Source: Viridibacterium sediminicola (GTDB lineage: Bacteria > Pseudomonadota > Gammaproteobacteria > Burkholderiales > Rhodocyclaceae). From it: a stretch of 64,000 bases of DNA. Positions within the stretch are counted from its first letter, which is position 1. Every line of letters begins with the position of its first letter. The position numbers and the translations under genes were made by a program. Positions 1-7,295 of this stretch are shown here, in pieces. The stretch spans positions 142,826 to 206,825 of the forward strand of contig NZ_JBDIVE010000009.1 in NCBI RefSeq assembly GCF_039631295.1, written 5' to 3'. The notes beneath the pieces are model-generated. The model worked only from the letters and a program-made list of their open reading frames with translations. It made no database searches and was not told the origin of the DNA.

Positions 1-34
1 CTCTCTGTTGCGCGCCAGTCGGGGTGTGGCGTGC

Positions 35-586
35 TCAGTGCATAGCAGCGAGCTCGGTCGAGTTGGCGATAGCGGTGGCTTCTTCGACGGCCAGTACATG
101 GTCGGGCTCAAGCAGGATGACGAATTTCCCTTTCACCTTGCCCATGCCGAGGATGAAGTCGGTACGGATGCTGGCGCCAAAAGCGGGGGGCGGCTCGATA
201 TCCGCAGCGGGTATTTCGAGCACCTCGCTGACCGCATCGACCATGATGCCGATCACCTGATGGGCCGCGTCATCGTCCTCACTGGTCTTGACCTCGACGA
301 TCACGATGCAGGTACGTTTGCCGACTTCAGAGGGCGCGCGCCCGAAGCGCGCCTGCAAATCGAGCACGGGCACCACGGCGCCGCGCAGATTGATTACGCC
401 GCGCACTGCAGCGGGCATCATCGGAACCTGGGTGATGCTGTGGTACTCGATGATTTCCTTGACCCGCAGAATGCCGATGGCAAACAGTTCGCCGCCGAGC
501 AGGAAGGTCAGGTATTGCTCGGGTTCGGTTTCAGCGGCCTGGGTTTTGCTGACCAGGGCGCTTGAGGTTTCAACGAGATTGCTCAT
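35..586 (-). CDS. cheW: Chemotaxis coupling protein CheW
   Basis: CheW links chemoreceptors to the histidine kinase CheA on the inner face of the membrane. The 183-residue protein is one CheW domain after a short N-terminal tail of about 20 residues. Visible family signatures are YLTFLLGGELFAIGILRVKE near residue 25, RGVINLRGAVVPVLDL near residue 60 and a C-terminal VILLEPDHVL strand. The ATG at 586 is preceded by AGGCG. It is the last complete gene of a minus-strand chemotaxis operon and lies 11 bases after the receptor gene at 598-2244. Bases 1-34 beyond its stop show no gene. Confidence 0.95.
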   Translation of the reverse strand: MSNLVETSSALVSKTQAAETEPEQYLTFLLGGELFAIGILRVKEIIEYHSITQVPMMPAAVRGVINLRGAVVPVLDLQARFGRAPSEVGKRTCIVIVEVKTSEDDDAAHQVIGIMVDAVSEVLEIPAADIEPPPAFGASIRTDFILGMGKVKGKFVILLEPDHVLAVEEATAIANSTELAAMH

Positions 587-597
587 GATGGCGCCTC

Positions 598-2244
598 TCA
601 GAACCGGGTGAAATTGCTTTCGTCAGGACGGTCTTGCGTTACCGTGCTGAACGCTTGGACTGGTGTGCTTGCCCGCTGGGGGGCGCTCCGCGGAGCTTTG
701 CGTGCAGCTTGTCGCGCCGGGCTGCCGCCAAGCTTGAAGAAGGACATCACTTGCATCAGTTGCTCGGCCTGGCCGCTCATTTCTTCGGCCGTGGCGGCCA
801 GCTCTTCGGAACTGGAGGCATTCTGCTGCGTGGTCTGGCTGAGCTGGCTCACCGCTGCGTTGATCTGGCCGACGCCCGAGGTTTGTTCTTCGGAGGCGGC
901 GGTGATCTCCTGCACCAGGTCGGAGGTGCGCTTGATATTGGGCACCATCTCGTCGAGCAGGCGCCCGGCGCGCTCGGCCAGTTCGACACTACTGCCAGCC
1001 ACGCTGCCGATTTCCTGCGCGGCAATCTGGCTGCGTTCGGCGAGCTTGCGCACTTCGGCAGCGACCACCGCAAAGCCCTTGCCGTGTTCGCCGGCGCGGG
1101 CGGCCTCGATGGCGGCATTGAGCGCCAGCAGATTGGTCTGGTAGGCGATGTCGTCGATGATGCCGATCTTCTGTGCGATCTGCTTCATCGCGGCGACCGT
1201 CGCCTTGACGGCTTCGCCGCCCTCGCTGGCTTCGCTGGACGCCTTGGTGGCGATGCCGTCGGTGATCTTGGCGTTCTCGGTGTTCTGCGCGATGGAGGAG
1301 GTCATCTGCTCAATCGACGCGCTGGTTTCTTCGACGCCGGCGGCCTGTTCGCTTGCCGCTTGCGACAGGGTCTGTGCGGTGGCGCTGATTTCTTCAGAGG
1401 CGCTGCTCAGCGCTTCAGAGCTGCTATTGACCTCGCGCACGATATCGGCCAGGCGGGTGACCGTATTTTTGACGGCAAACAGCAGGCTGCTATTGTCATT
1501 GGCGCGGGTGATGACTTCGACGCTCAAGTCGCCAGACGCCACCTTCTGCAGCACTTCAGATGCATAGGCGGGTTCACCTCCGAGCGTCTTGAGCAGGTTG
1601 CGGGTGATCATCACGGCCATGACGATGCCGATCAGGATGGCCGTGATTGACAGCGTGATCACGATCAGTCGCGTATCGGCAAACTCGTCGGCGGCGTTCT
1701 TCTTGGCTTGCATCATCAGTTCCAGCTGGAACTGCGCCATCTCGTTCAAGGCGGTCTCAAAGGCCACGTTGGCCGGTGTGAATTTCAGCTCCAGATGTTC
1801 CTGTGCCTTGGCAATCTCGGCCGGCGTCGTGGATTTTTCGGCGAGCGCGTACATGGCGTCGTATTCATTGCTCAACAGTGCGCGTTTTTCCGCAACGACT
1901 TTGAAGAGTGCGCGACCGCGCTCGGTGTTGACCAGCTTGTCCAGCTGCGCCATTGCTTCCGTGTTCTTCTTGCGGTTGTCTTCCATGCGCGTCTTGCGGC
2001 GGTTGATTTCTGCCGGGTCGGTGCTGGTAATCATGGCGCGGATCTGGCGGCCGTTGTCGATGGTCCGCCGTAGCATGGTGCTGGCCAGCTGCTCCTTGGC
2101 AACCTTGTCGTCGACCAGATCGGTCATGTTGTCATTCATCTTGGACAGCTTGAAAATGCTGGTGAGGGAAACAATCACCAGTAGCAGGAGCACCACGCTA
2201 AAGCCCATGCCGAGACGTGTGCTGACTTTCATGTTGGCAAACAT
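598..2244 (-). CDS. Methyl-accepting chemotaxis protein (4HB sensor type)
   Basis: Transmembrane chemoreceptor of 548 residues. It has an N-terminal membrane helix (about residues 11-32), a helical periplasmic domain of the four-helix-bundle type (about 35-190) and a second membrane helix (about 193-215). A HAMP-like stretch follows, then a long cytoplasmic signalling domain with the hairpin-tip motif TNLLALNAAIEAARAGEHGK. An AAGGAG sequence eight bases before the ATG at 2244 fixes the start. After the signalling domain come about 40 Ala/Pro/Arg-rich residues and the C-terminus NFTRF. This resembles the aromatic pentapeptide (NWETF in E. coli Tar and Tsr) that tethers CheR and CheB. The ligand cannot be predicted. 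The gene lies between cheA and cheW in one operon. Confidence 0.93.
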   Translation of the reverse strand: MFANMKVSTRLGMGFSVVLLLLVIVSLTSIFKLSKMNDNMTDLVDDKVAKEQLASTMLRRTIDNGRQIRAMITSTDPAEINRRKTRMEDNRKKNTEAMAQLDKLVNTERGRALFKVVAEKRALLSNEYDAMYALAEKSTTPAEIAKAQEHLELKFTPANVAFETALNEMAQFQLELMMQAKKNAADEFADTRLIVITLSITAILIGIVMAVMITRNLLKTLGGEPAYASEVLQKVASGDLSVEVITRANDNSSLLFAVKNTVTRLADIVREVNSSSEALSSASEEISATAQTLSQAASEQAAGVEETSASIEQMTSSIAQNTENAKITDGIATKASSEASEGGEAVKATVAAMKQIAQKIGIIDDIAYQTNLLALNAAIEAARAGEHGKGFAVVAAEVRKLAERSQIAAQEIGSVAGSSVELAERAGRLLDEMVPNIKRTSDLVQEITAASEEQTSGVGQINAAVSQLSQTTQQNASSSEELAATAEEMSGQAEQLMQVMSFFKLGGSPARQAARKAPRSAPQRASTPVQAFSTVTQDRPDESNFTRF

Positions 2245-2259
2245 ATTTAGAACTCCTTG

Positions 2260-4434
2260 TTACGAGTTTTGCGTACGCTCAGTGAGCGCCGAGAGCGAGA
2301 GGGAGGCTTGTTGCATCAATGAGGGCACGTCGAGGATCAGGGCGACTTCGCCACTGCCCAGGATGCTGGAACCACTGATGCCCTTGACCTGACTGAACAT
2401 TTTTGAGAGCGGGCGGATCACCGTTTGCGCCTCACCCATCAGCTTGTCGACCACTAAACCGAATTTCTTGCCGCTGTGTTTGACCACCACGATGTTCTCG
2501 CGCTTGACCTTCGGGTCGGGCAGGTCGAAGAGCTGCCGCAAACGGATGAAGGGCAAGACCTGACCGCGCAGATCGGTGTAGTCGTGACCGTCGACCGAGG
2601 AGAACTCGACGCATTCCTCGATCATGTCCAGCGGGATGACGAAGGTGCTGTTGCCGACACCGACCTGGAAGCCATCGATGATGGCCAGGGTCAGCGGCAG
2701 GCGGATGCGCAGGCAGGTGCCGGCGCCCAGCGTGCTGTGCAGTTCGATTTCGCCGCGCAGCTGTTCGATGCTGCGCTTGACCACATCCATGCCGACGCCA
2801 CGCCCGGAGAGATTGGTCACCTGTTCGGCGGTGGAGAAGCCGGCGGCGAAGATCAGCTGATGGACTTCCGCATCGCTCAGCACGGCGTCCGGCGTGATCA
2901 TGCCGCGCTCGATGGCTTTGGCGCGGATGCGCTTGGCATCGAGGCCCTTGCCGTCGTCGCTGACTTCGATGATCACATTGCCCGATTCGTGATAAGCGTG
3001 CAGGCGGATATGGCCCTGCGCCGGCTTGCCGGCGGCCTCGCGCTGTTCGATGGATTCGATGCCGTGGTCGATCGCATTGCGCACGATGTGCAGTAGCGGG
3101 TCGCCGAGCTTTTCGACCATCGACTTGTCGAGTTCGGTGTCGGCGCCGGTGATTTCCAGATCGATGCGCTTGCCCAATTCCTTGGAGACATCGCGTACCA
3201 CGCGCGGGAAGCGCTGGAACACTTCGCCGATGGGGATCATGCGCAGATCGAGCGCGCAGTCGCGGATCTGTTCAACCAGGGTGCCGACTTCGTTGATCGC
3301 TTCGATCATCACCGCCTGGCGCAGGCCGCGTGCGGTGATGGTGGCGCCTGCGCTGGCAATGACCAGCTCGCCGACCAGGGTGATCAGCTGGTCGAGCTTG
3401 GAGGCGTCGACCTTGATCACGCGTTGTTCCTGGCTGCGCCGCTCTTCGGATTGCTTCTGCTTGGACAGCGCGGCGGCGACCACCGGTGCCTGCACCATCT
3501 GCTCCTGAATCAGCAACTCACCGAGGCGTGCCGGCGGCGTATCCGGCGTGGCGGTCTGCTCTTGCAGGGCGAGTGCCTGCTCCAGTTCGCGCTGGGTCAG
3601 GGTGCCGCCGGCGACGAGGATTTCGCCCAGACGCTGCGAGGATTCCGGCATCGAGGAAATCAGCGCGATGTATTCCTGGATCTTGGCATTCGGCGGCAGG
3701 ATGCGGATGCTGCTGTCTTCGCGTACGAACTCGAACACATCCTCAAGCTGCTGTTTGGTGACATCGGCCTGCAGGTCGATCTCGAAGCCCAGATAGCAAT
3801 GCTCGGGGTCCATTTCGTCGGCCGGCGGAATCTGCTCGTGCAGGGTGTACACATAGATCAGCTCGCCCAGACCGCCGAGGTAATTGATGAACGACATCGG
3901 GTCCAGACCGTGCTGCAGCACTTCGGGCGCGAAGCGCAGCGAGAGGTGCCAGTGCTCGTTGGAGAGCTGGTCTCCGCTCTCTTCGCGTTCGAGTTTGACG
4001 TCGTCCGGCTGGCTGACAATGGCTTTCGTGGCGGCGGCGGCCGGCTTGGCGAGCAGGGCTTCGAGGACGGCCAGCAGGCTGGCACGCTCGGCGGCGTCGG
4101 GGTCGACGCCATCGGCGCCGCTCTCGATGCTGTCGACCAGGCGGGCGAGGTAGTCACCACAGCGCAGCAGGGTGGAGACGAGGCTGGCGTCGAGCACCAG
4201 TTCGTCGCTGCGCACCTGGTCAAGCACGCTTTCCATGACATGGGTGAAGCCGACGATCAGGTCCAGGCCGAACAGGCCGGCCGAGCCCTTGATGGTGTGG
4301 GCGGCGCGGAAGATGGCGTTGACGCGCTCCGGATCCTGGCCGCTGGCTTCAATTTCAAGCAAGGCGGCTTCCATCGCGTCGAGCAGTTCACGGGCTTCTT
4401 CGACAAGTGCATTACGGGCAGCAGACAGATCCAT
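2260..4434 (-). CDS. cheA: Chemotaxis histidine kinase CheA
   Basis: Autophosphorylating kinase that passes phosphate to CheY. The 724 residues contain an N-terminal Hpt domain with phospho-acceptor His46 in AAHTIKGSAGLFG and an unusual middle region (about 160-330). Then come a dimerisation helix pair (about 340-400), an HATPase domain with VEKLGDPLLHIVRNAIDHG and a GRGVGMDVVK lid, and a CheW-like regulatory domain at the C-terminus. The middle region has no obvious CheY-binding P2 domain. Instead, residues 268-328 hold two tandem LGE-x-L-x(4-5)-...-AL-x2-Q units that resemble the MshEN/GspE N-terminal fold. The gene is two bases downstream of the STAS gene, so co-translation is likely. Family assignment is secure; the role of the middle region is inference. 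Confidence 0.96.
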   Translation of the reverse strand: MDLSAARNALVEEARELLDAMEAALLEIEASGQDPERVNAIFRAAHTIKGSAGLFGLDLIVGFTHVMESVLDQVRSDELVLDASLVSTLLRCGDYLARLVDSIESGADGVDPDAAERASLLAVLEALLAKPAAAATKAIVSQPDDVKLEREESGDQLSNEHWHLSLRFAPEVLQHGLDPMSFINYLGGLGELIYVYTLHEQIPPADEMDPEHCYLGFEIDLQADVTKQQLEDVFEFVREDSSIRILPPNAKIQEYIALISSMPESSQRLGEILVAGGTLTQRELEQALALQEQTATPDTPPARLGELLIQEQMVQAPVVAAALSKQKQSEERRSQEQRVIKVDASKLDQLITLVGELVIASAGATITARGLRQAVMIEAINEVGTLVEQIRDCALDLRMIPIGEVFQRFPRVVRDVSKELGKRIDLEITGADTELDKSMVEKLGDPLLHIVRNAIDHGIESIEQREAAGKPAQGHIRLHAYHESGNVIIEVSDDGKGLDAKRIRAKAIERGMITPDAVLSDAEVHQLIFAAGFSTAEQVTNLSGRGVGMDVVKRSIEQLRGEIELHSTLGAGTCLRIRLPLTLAIIDGFQVGVGNSTFVIPLDMIEECVEFSSVDGHDYTDLRGQVLPFIRLRQLFDLPDPKVKRENIVVVKHSGKKFGLVVDKLMGEAQTVIRPLSKMFSQVKGISGSSILGSGEVALILDVPSLMQQASLSLSALTERTQNS

Positions 4435-4436
4435 GC

Positions 4437-4751
4437 TCAGCTCCAGACAATTGAGACGTGCCCAAGGCTGGCTTCCAGCTTGAGCAGGCTGACGACTTGT
4501 TGTACGGCCGGACTCAGTGCAAGAACATGCACTTGCTTGTCACGGCGCTCGGCTTCCTTTTGCAGCAAAAGCAGGAGCTGGATGCCGGTGGTGTCGATCT
4601 CGGTGACGCCGGAGAGGTCCAGCTTGAGGATGTCGGTGGCATTGAGGTTGTCGAGCAGCACATCTTTCATGGCATGCGCCGCGAAGATGTTCATGTCGCC
4701 AGCCAGCGCCAGATGTCCCGGCTCGGTCTGTGTGTGTTCGAAGTCGCTCAT
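4437..4751 (-). CDS. STAS-domain protein
   Basis: A single STAS domain of 104 residues, the fold of anti-sigma-factor antagonists such as SpoIIAA. The core reads LKLDLSGVTEIDTTGIQLLL at about residues 42-61. The usual phosphorylatable Ser just after the IDS/T turn is replaced by Thr (IDTTG), which could still be phosphorylated. STAS proteins occur in chemotaxis operons of several proteobacteria, where their exact role is unsettled. This one sits between cheY (10-base gap) and cheA (2-base gap), so it is probably made in step with the kinase. There is no partner anti-sigma kinase gene nearby. Confidence 0.85.
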   Translation of the reverse strand: MSDFEHTQTEPGHLALAGDMNIFAAHAMKDVLLDNLNATDILKLDLSGVTEIDTTGIQLLLLLQKEAERRDKQVHVLALSPAVQQVVSLLKLEASLGHVSIVWS

Positions 4752-4761
4752 GCGGGTCTCC

Positions 4762-5130
4762 TCAGGCGATGACGAGTTTGGCTACGGCGTCGAGCAGAGC
4801 GGGCGGCTGGAAGGGCTTGAGCACCCAGGCGCGCACGCCTGCATCCTTGCCGGCCTGGATCTTGGTCGGGTCGCTCTCGGTGGTGAGCATGATCACCGGC
4901 GTGAAGCGGTAGTTCGGCAATTGCTTGGCGGCTTTGACGAAGCTGATGCCGTCCATGTTCGGCATGTTCACGTCGGAGATGATGAGGTTGTACTTGCGGC
5001 CGTCGAGCTTGCTCAGGCCGTCTTTGCCGTCACTGGCCTCTTCAACCGCATAGCCCGCGTCACGCAGGGCGATGGCCAGGGTTTTACGCAGACTGAAGGA
5101 GTCATCTACGATCAGGATGGTTTTGCTCAT
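4762..5130 (-). CDS. cheY: Chemotaxis response regulator CheY
   Basis: Single-domain receiver of 122 residues with no output domain. It carries the acidic pair at residues 9-10, phospho-acceptor Asp53 in IISDVNMPNMDG, the switch Thr82-Thr83 in IMLTTE, and Lys104 in VLKPF. When phosphorylated by CheA such proteins bind the flagellar switch. It lies downstream of the unusual receptor with a CheZ-like tail and upstream of the STAS gene and cheA in the same operon. No separate cheZ, cheB or cheR is visible in this window. Confidence 0.93.
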   Translation of the reverse strand: MSKTILIVDDSFSLRKTLAIALRDAGYAVEEASDGKDGLSKLDGRKYNLIISDVNMPNMDGISFVKAAKQLPNYRFTPVIMLTTESDPTKIQAGKDAGVRAWVLKPFQPPALLDAVAKLVIA

Positions 5131-5163
5131 GGCGGTTCCCGGTTATTTGAATAGGGGGGCGGC

Positions 5164-6312
5164 TCAGAAGAACACGATGCCTTGCTGTTCGACCTGGGTC
5201 GTGGCGTGCTCGGGGTGCAGCTGCCGCTGCTCCAGCATGGTGTAGGTCTTGGCCAGATCGTTGAGCCATTCGCGCGCATCGGGCGTCGGCGTCGAGGGGT
5301 CGGCATGGATCGCCTGTGCGGCGCTGGTCATGCGGCTCATGTCGGAGAGCACGTGATCGAGGATCTGATGCACGCGGTCCTGGAATTGCAGGTTGACCAG
5401 CACTTCGCCGACATCGTGTTCGACGGCGCGGCGCTCATCCTGCAGGGTTTGCAAGGACTGGCCGAGGGCGCTGGCGGTGCTGTTGAAATTGACGATGATC
5501 TTCTCGGCGCTCTCTTGTGAGGCGCTGATTGCCAGGGCCTCGCGGTTGGCGAATTGCTCTGACATCTGCAGGGCCTGGGCGATGGCCGCACTGACTGTGT
5601 TGACGGTCTGGTGGATGCGCTTGCCGGTCTCGCCGGACTGGCTGGAGAGCTTGCGCACCTCATCCGCCACCACCGCGAAGCCACGGCCGGCCTCGCCGGC
5701 ACGCGCAGCCTCGATGGCCGCGTTGAGGGCCAGCAGATTGGTCTGCTTGGCGATATTGGCGACTTCCTCGGCCATCTTGCGCAGATCATCGGTGTGCGAG
5801 GCGACGCCGCCCATCTCGGCGACCAGGGCGGTACGGAATTCCTGGGTGGCGTTGAGCTTGGCGACGATCTCGCGCAGCGAGTCTTCCGCTTCACGGATGG
5901 TTTGCAGGGCGATGGCTTCGCTGCCCGATTGCTGATTGCTGCCCCCCTCGGAGAGCCGGCTGGACAAGGAGGCGAAGCGCATGGCGAGCGCATCGATGGC
6001 TTCCTTGACCTGACTCTGGGCCAGCGAAACATGGCGATTCCACAGCGGCACCACCTCGGCCACCAGCTCGGGCAGGCGCTCGGTATTGCGCTTGAGCGGT
6101 TCACTGAAACTGGGGGTGGCGGGGGCGTTAGAAAACTGCAGGGTCTGGGCCGCGGTCTCGGTCTTTGCCGCGTGGCTGAGCCAGGCAATGGCGGCGGCGA
6201 CCAGCACTCCGCAGAGGCCGCCCAGCCACCATGTTTCGGCAAGGGCCAGGGCGAACACCAGGTTGACGGCTGCGACAACGAGCAGCGCGGTACGGGCTTG
6301 GTTTGGTTTCAT
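5164..6312 (-). CDS. Receptor-like signalling protein with C-terminal CheZ-like motif
   Basis: A 382-residue member of the methyl-accepting family without a periplasmic sensor domain. Residues 10-46 form two closely spaced membrane helices, and the rest is cytoplasmic. The signalling hairpin motif KQTNLLALNAAIEAARAGEA is at about 189-208. Residues 308-317 read LQFQDRVHQI, a D-x3-Q pattern (Asp312, Gln316) like the catalytic FQDLTGQV segment of CheZ, and the protein ends in GIVFF. The reading frame stays open to 6579, but the ATG at 6312 is chosen. It begins the membrane hairpin directly, and a FliA-like promoter ends at about 6399, which would exclude the longer forms. It is the first gene of the chemotaxis operon. 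Phosphatase activity is inference. Confidence 0.85.
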   Translation of the reverse strand: MKPNQARTALLVVAAVNLVFALALAETWWLGGLCGVLVAAAIAWLSHAAKTETAAQTLQFSNAPATPSFSEPLKRNTERLPELVAEVVPLWNRHVSLAQSQVKEAIDALAMRFASLSSRLSEGGSNQQSGSEAIALQTIREAEDSLREIVAKLNATQEFRTALVAEMGGVASHTDDLRKMAEEVANIAKQTNLLALNAAIEAARAGEAGRGFAVVADEVRKLSSQSGETGKRIHQTVNTVSAAIAQALQMSEQFANREALAISASQESAEKIIVNFNSTASALGQSLQTLQDERRAVEHDVGEVLVNLQFQDRVHQILDHVLSDMSRMTSAAQAIHADPSTPTPDAREWLNDLAKTYTMLEQRQLHPEHATTQVEQQGIVFF

Positions 6313-6398
6313 GATCGATAGGTCTGTCCGGGTTGTTGTCTGCTGGCCGCTGTGTGACGTCCTTACTGGACTTTGTGCACAATCGGTATCCATGTTGA

Positions 6399-6425
6399 CT
6401 AACGGAGCTTGCGCGGGAAACTTTA
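6399..6425 (-). promoter_or_regulatory. Putative sigma-28 (FliA) promoter of the chemotaxis operon
   Basis: Read on the minus strand the sequence is TAAAGTTT, 11 bases, TCCGTTAG. The -35 element (6418-6425) equals the E. coli FliA consensus TAAAGTTT. The spacer length is exact, and the -10 (6399-6406) matches GCCGATAA at five of eight positions. The predicted transcript starts near 6393 and gives a leader of about 80 bases before the ATG at 6312. Control by the flagellar sigma factor suits the genes downstream. Confidence 0.6.
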
Positions 6426-6867
6426 TGGTTTCCGCGTGGGGTATTGTTCCCCTGGGCGGCAGGGGGCGACTTGGGGGCTGCAGCTTGGGGCCGCGGGTGG
6501 CGCCGCCGCTCGTGCTGAGTTGCGCTGCGCTGCGTGCCAGCTTTGTGGTGAGCGCGCCTCTGAAACCCTTGCCAGGCAATGGTTTTCAGTGTAGTGCGCT
6601 GAAACTTCGGGTGACGTTCCCGGCGCTGCGGGAGGCGCTAGCCAAGCGGAGTGGATGGCGTGGCAGGCACTCGTATGATGGAATTGCCTAGGGGTTTTCC
6701 ACGGTTCGGGCGGTGCAGGTTTTACGGCCCAGGTGGCGCGGATGGGGGGCGAGCGTACTGCGGGATGAAATGACTATGTACTTCAAAGTTCATCAAGATG
6801 CCTTTGTCAAGCATCTTGGTTTGGGTTTCAGAGTGAATTTACATAATTTATAGAATGCCTTCGCCAT
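6426..6867. other. Intergenic region with a small inverted repeat
   Basis: Between the chemotaxis promoter and the nirBD terminator I find no convincing gene. The open frames here are GC-driven and match no family I recognise. An 8-base perfect inverted repeat, CAAGATGC (6794-6801) and GCATCTTG (6811-6818) with a 9-base loop, lies in an AT-richer stretch (about 6770-6860). A TATAGAAT box stands at about 6849-6856 on the plus strand, but no good -35 partner was found. It may hold an operator or a small RNA promoter; this is unproven. Confidence 0.3.
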
Positions 6868-6906
6868 GCACTGAGCCGCCCCCGCTTCCTGAGGGCGGCT
6901 CAGTGC
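6868..6906 (-). terminator. Strong hairpin terminator after nirBD
   Basis: A perfect 14-base-pair stem, GCACTGAGCCGCCC (6868-6881) with its complement at 6893-6906, encloses an 11-base loop. It begins 18 bases after the nirD stop. There is no long U tract on the nirBD side, so termination may be partly factor-assisted. Confidence 0.7.
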
Positions 6907-6924
6907 TTTATGTTGCGGTGCGGT

Positions 6925-7236
6925 TCAGACGCTCAGATAGACATCGCCATCCACGAGTTTGGCGGCAAAGGACTTGCTGCAGCCGCTATCGGGCGCGACC
7001 ACATTGCCGCTGTCCAGTTCGATCTTCCAGCTGTGCAGGGGGCAGGTGACCTGGCGGCCGGCGATGATGCCCTGCGACAGCGGGCCACCCTTGTGCGGGC
7101 ATTTGTCATGCAGGGCGAAGACTTCGTCAGCGCTGGTTCGGAAGATGGCGATGTCGCCGTGTTGCGTGCTCTTGACCACACGCGAGCCCAGTACCGGGAT
7201 GTCGGTGAGGGCGCAGATTTTTTTCCAGTCGGTCAT
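6925..7236 (-). CDS. nirD: Nitrite reductase [NAD(P)H] small subunit NirD
   Basis: Small subunit of cytoplasmic nitrite reductase, which reduces nitrite to ammonium together with NirB. With the ATG at 7236 it has 103 residues. It is a Rieske-type fold that keeps the full iron-sulfur ligand pattern: CPHKGGPL near residue 44 and CPLHSWKIEL near 62 (C-x-H and C-x2-H). Some NirD proteins, E. coli among them as I recall, have lost these ligands. An alternative in-frame ATG at 7296 overlaps the nirB stop as ATGA. It would add 20 residues of low-complexity type encoded by a spacer hairpin, so 7236 is preferred. It forms an operon with nirB. Confidence 0.93.
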   Translation of the reverse strand: MTDWKKICALTDIPVLGSRVVKSTQHGDIAIFRTSADEVFALHDKCPHKGGPLSQGIIAGRQVTCPLHSWKIELDSGNVVAPDSGCSKSFAAKLVDGDVYLSV

Positions 7237-7267
7237 GGTGGTGAGTGAGGCGTGAAGAGTGAGGGGC

Positions 7268-7288
7268 GGGTGCGCACGGCGCGCACCC
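7268..7288 (-). repeat. Hairpin in the nirB-nirD spacer
   Basis: GGGTGCGC (7268-7275) and GCGCACCC (7281-7288) form a perfect 8-base-pair stem with a 5-base loop, seven bases after the nirB stop. The neighbouring 7240-7267 is made of GTGAG/GAGTGAGG-like units. It may tune the nirB:nirD ratio or mRNA stability. Confidence 0.5.
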
Positions 7289-7295
7289 GGTGGCA

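Noticed and set aside
3424..5154. Plus-strand open frame opposite cheA, the STAS gene and cheY
   Set aside because: It spans three genes with recognisable domains on the other strand and has no motif of its own.
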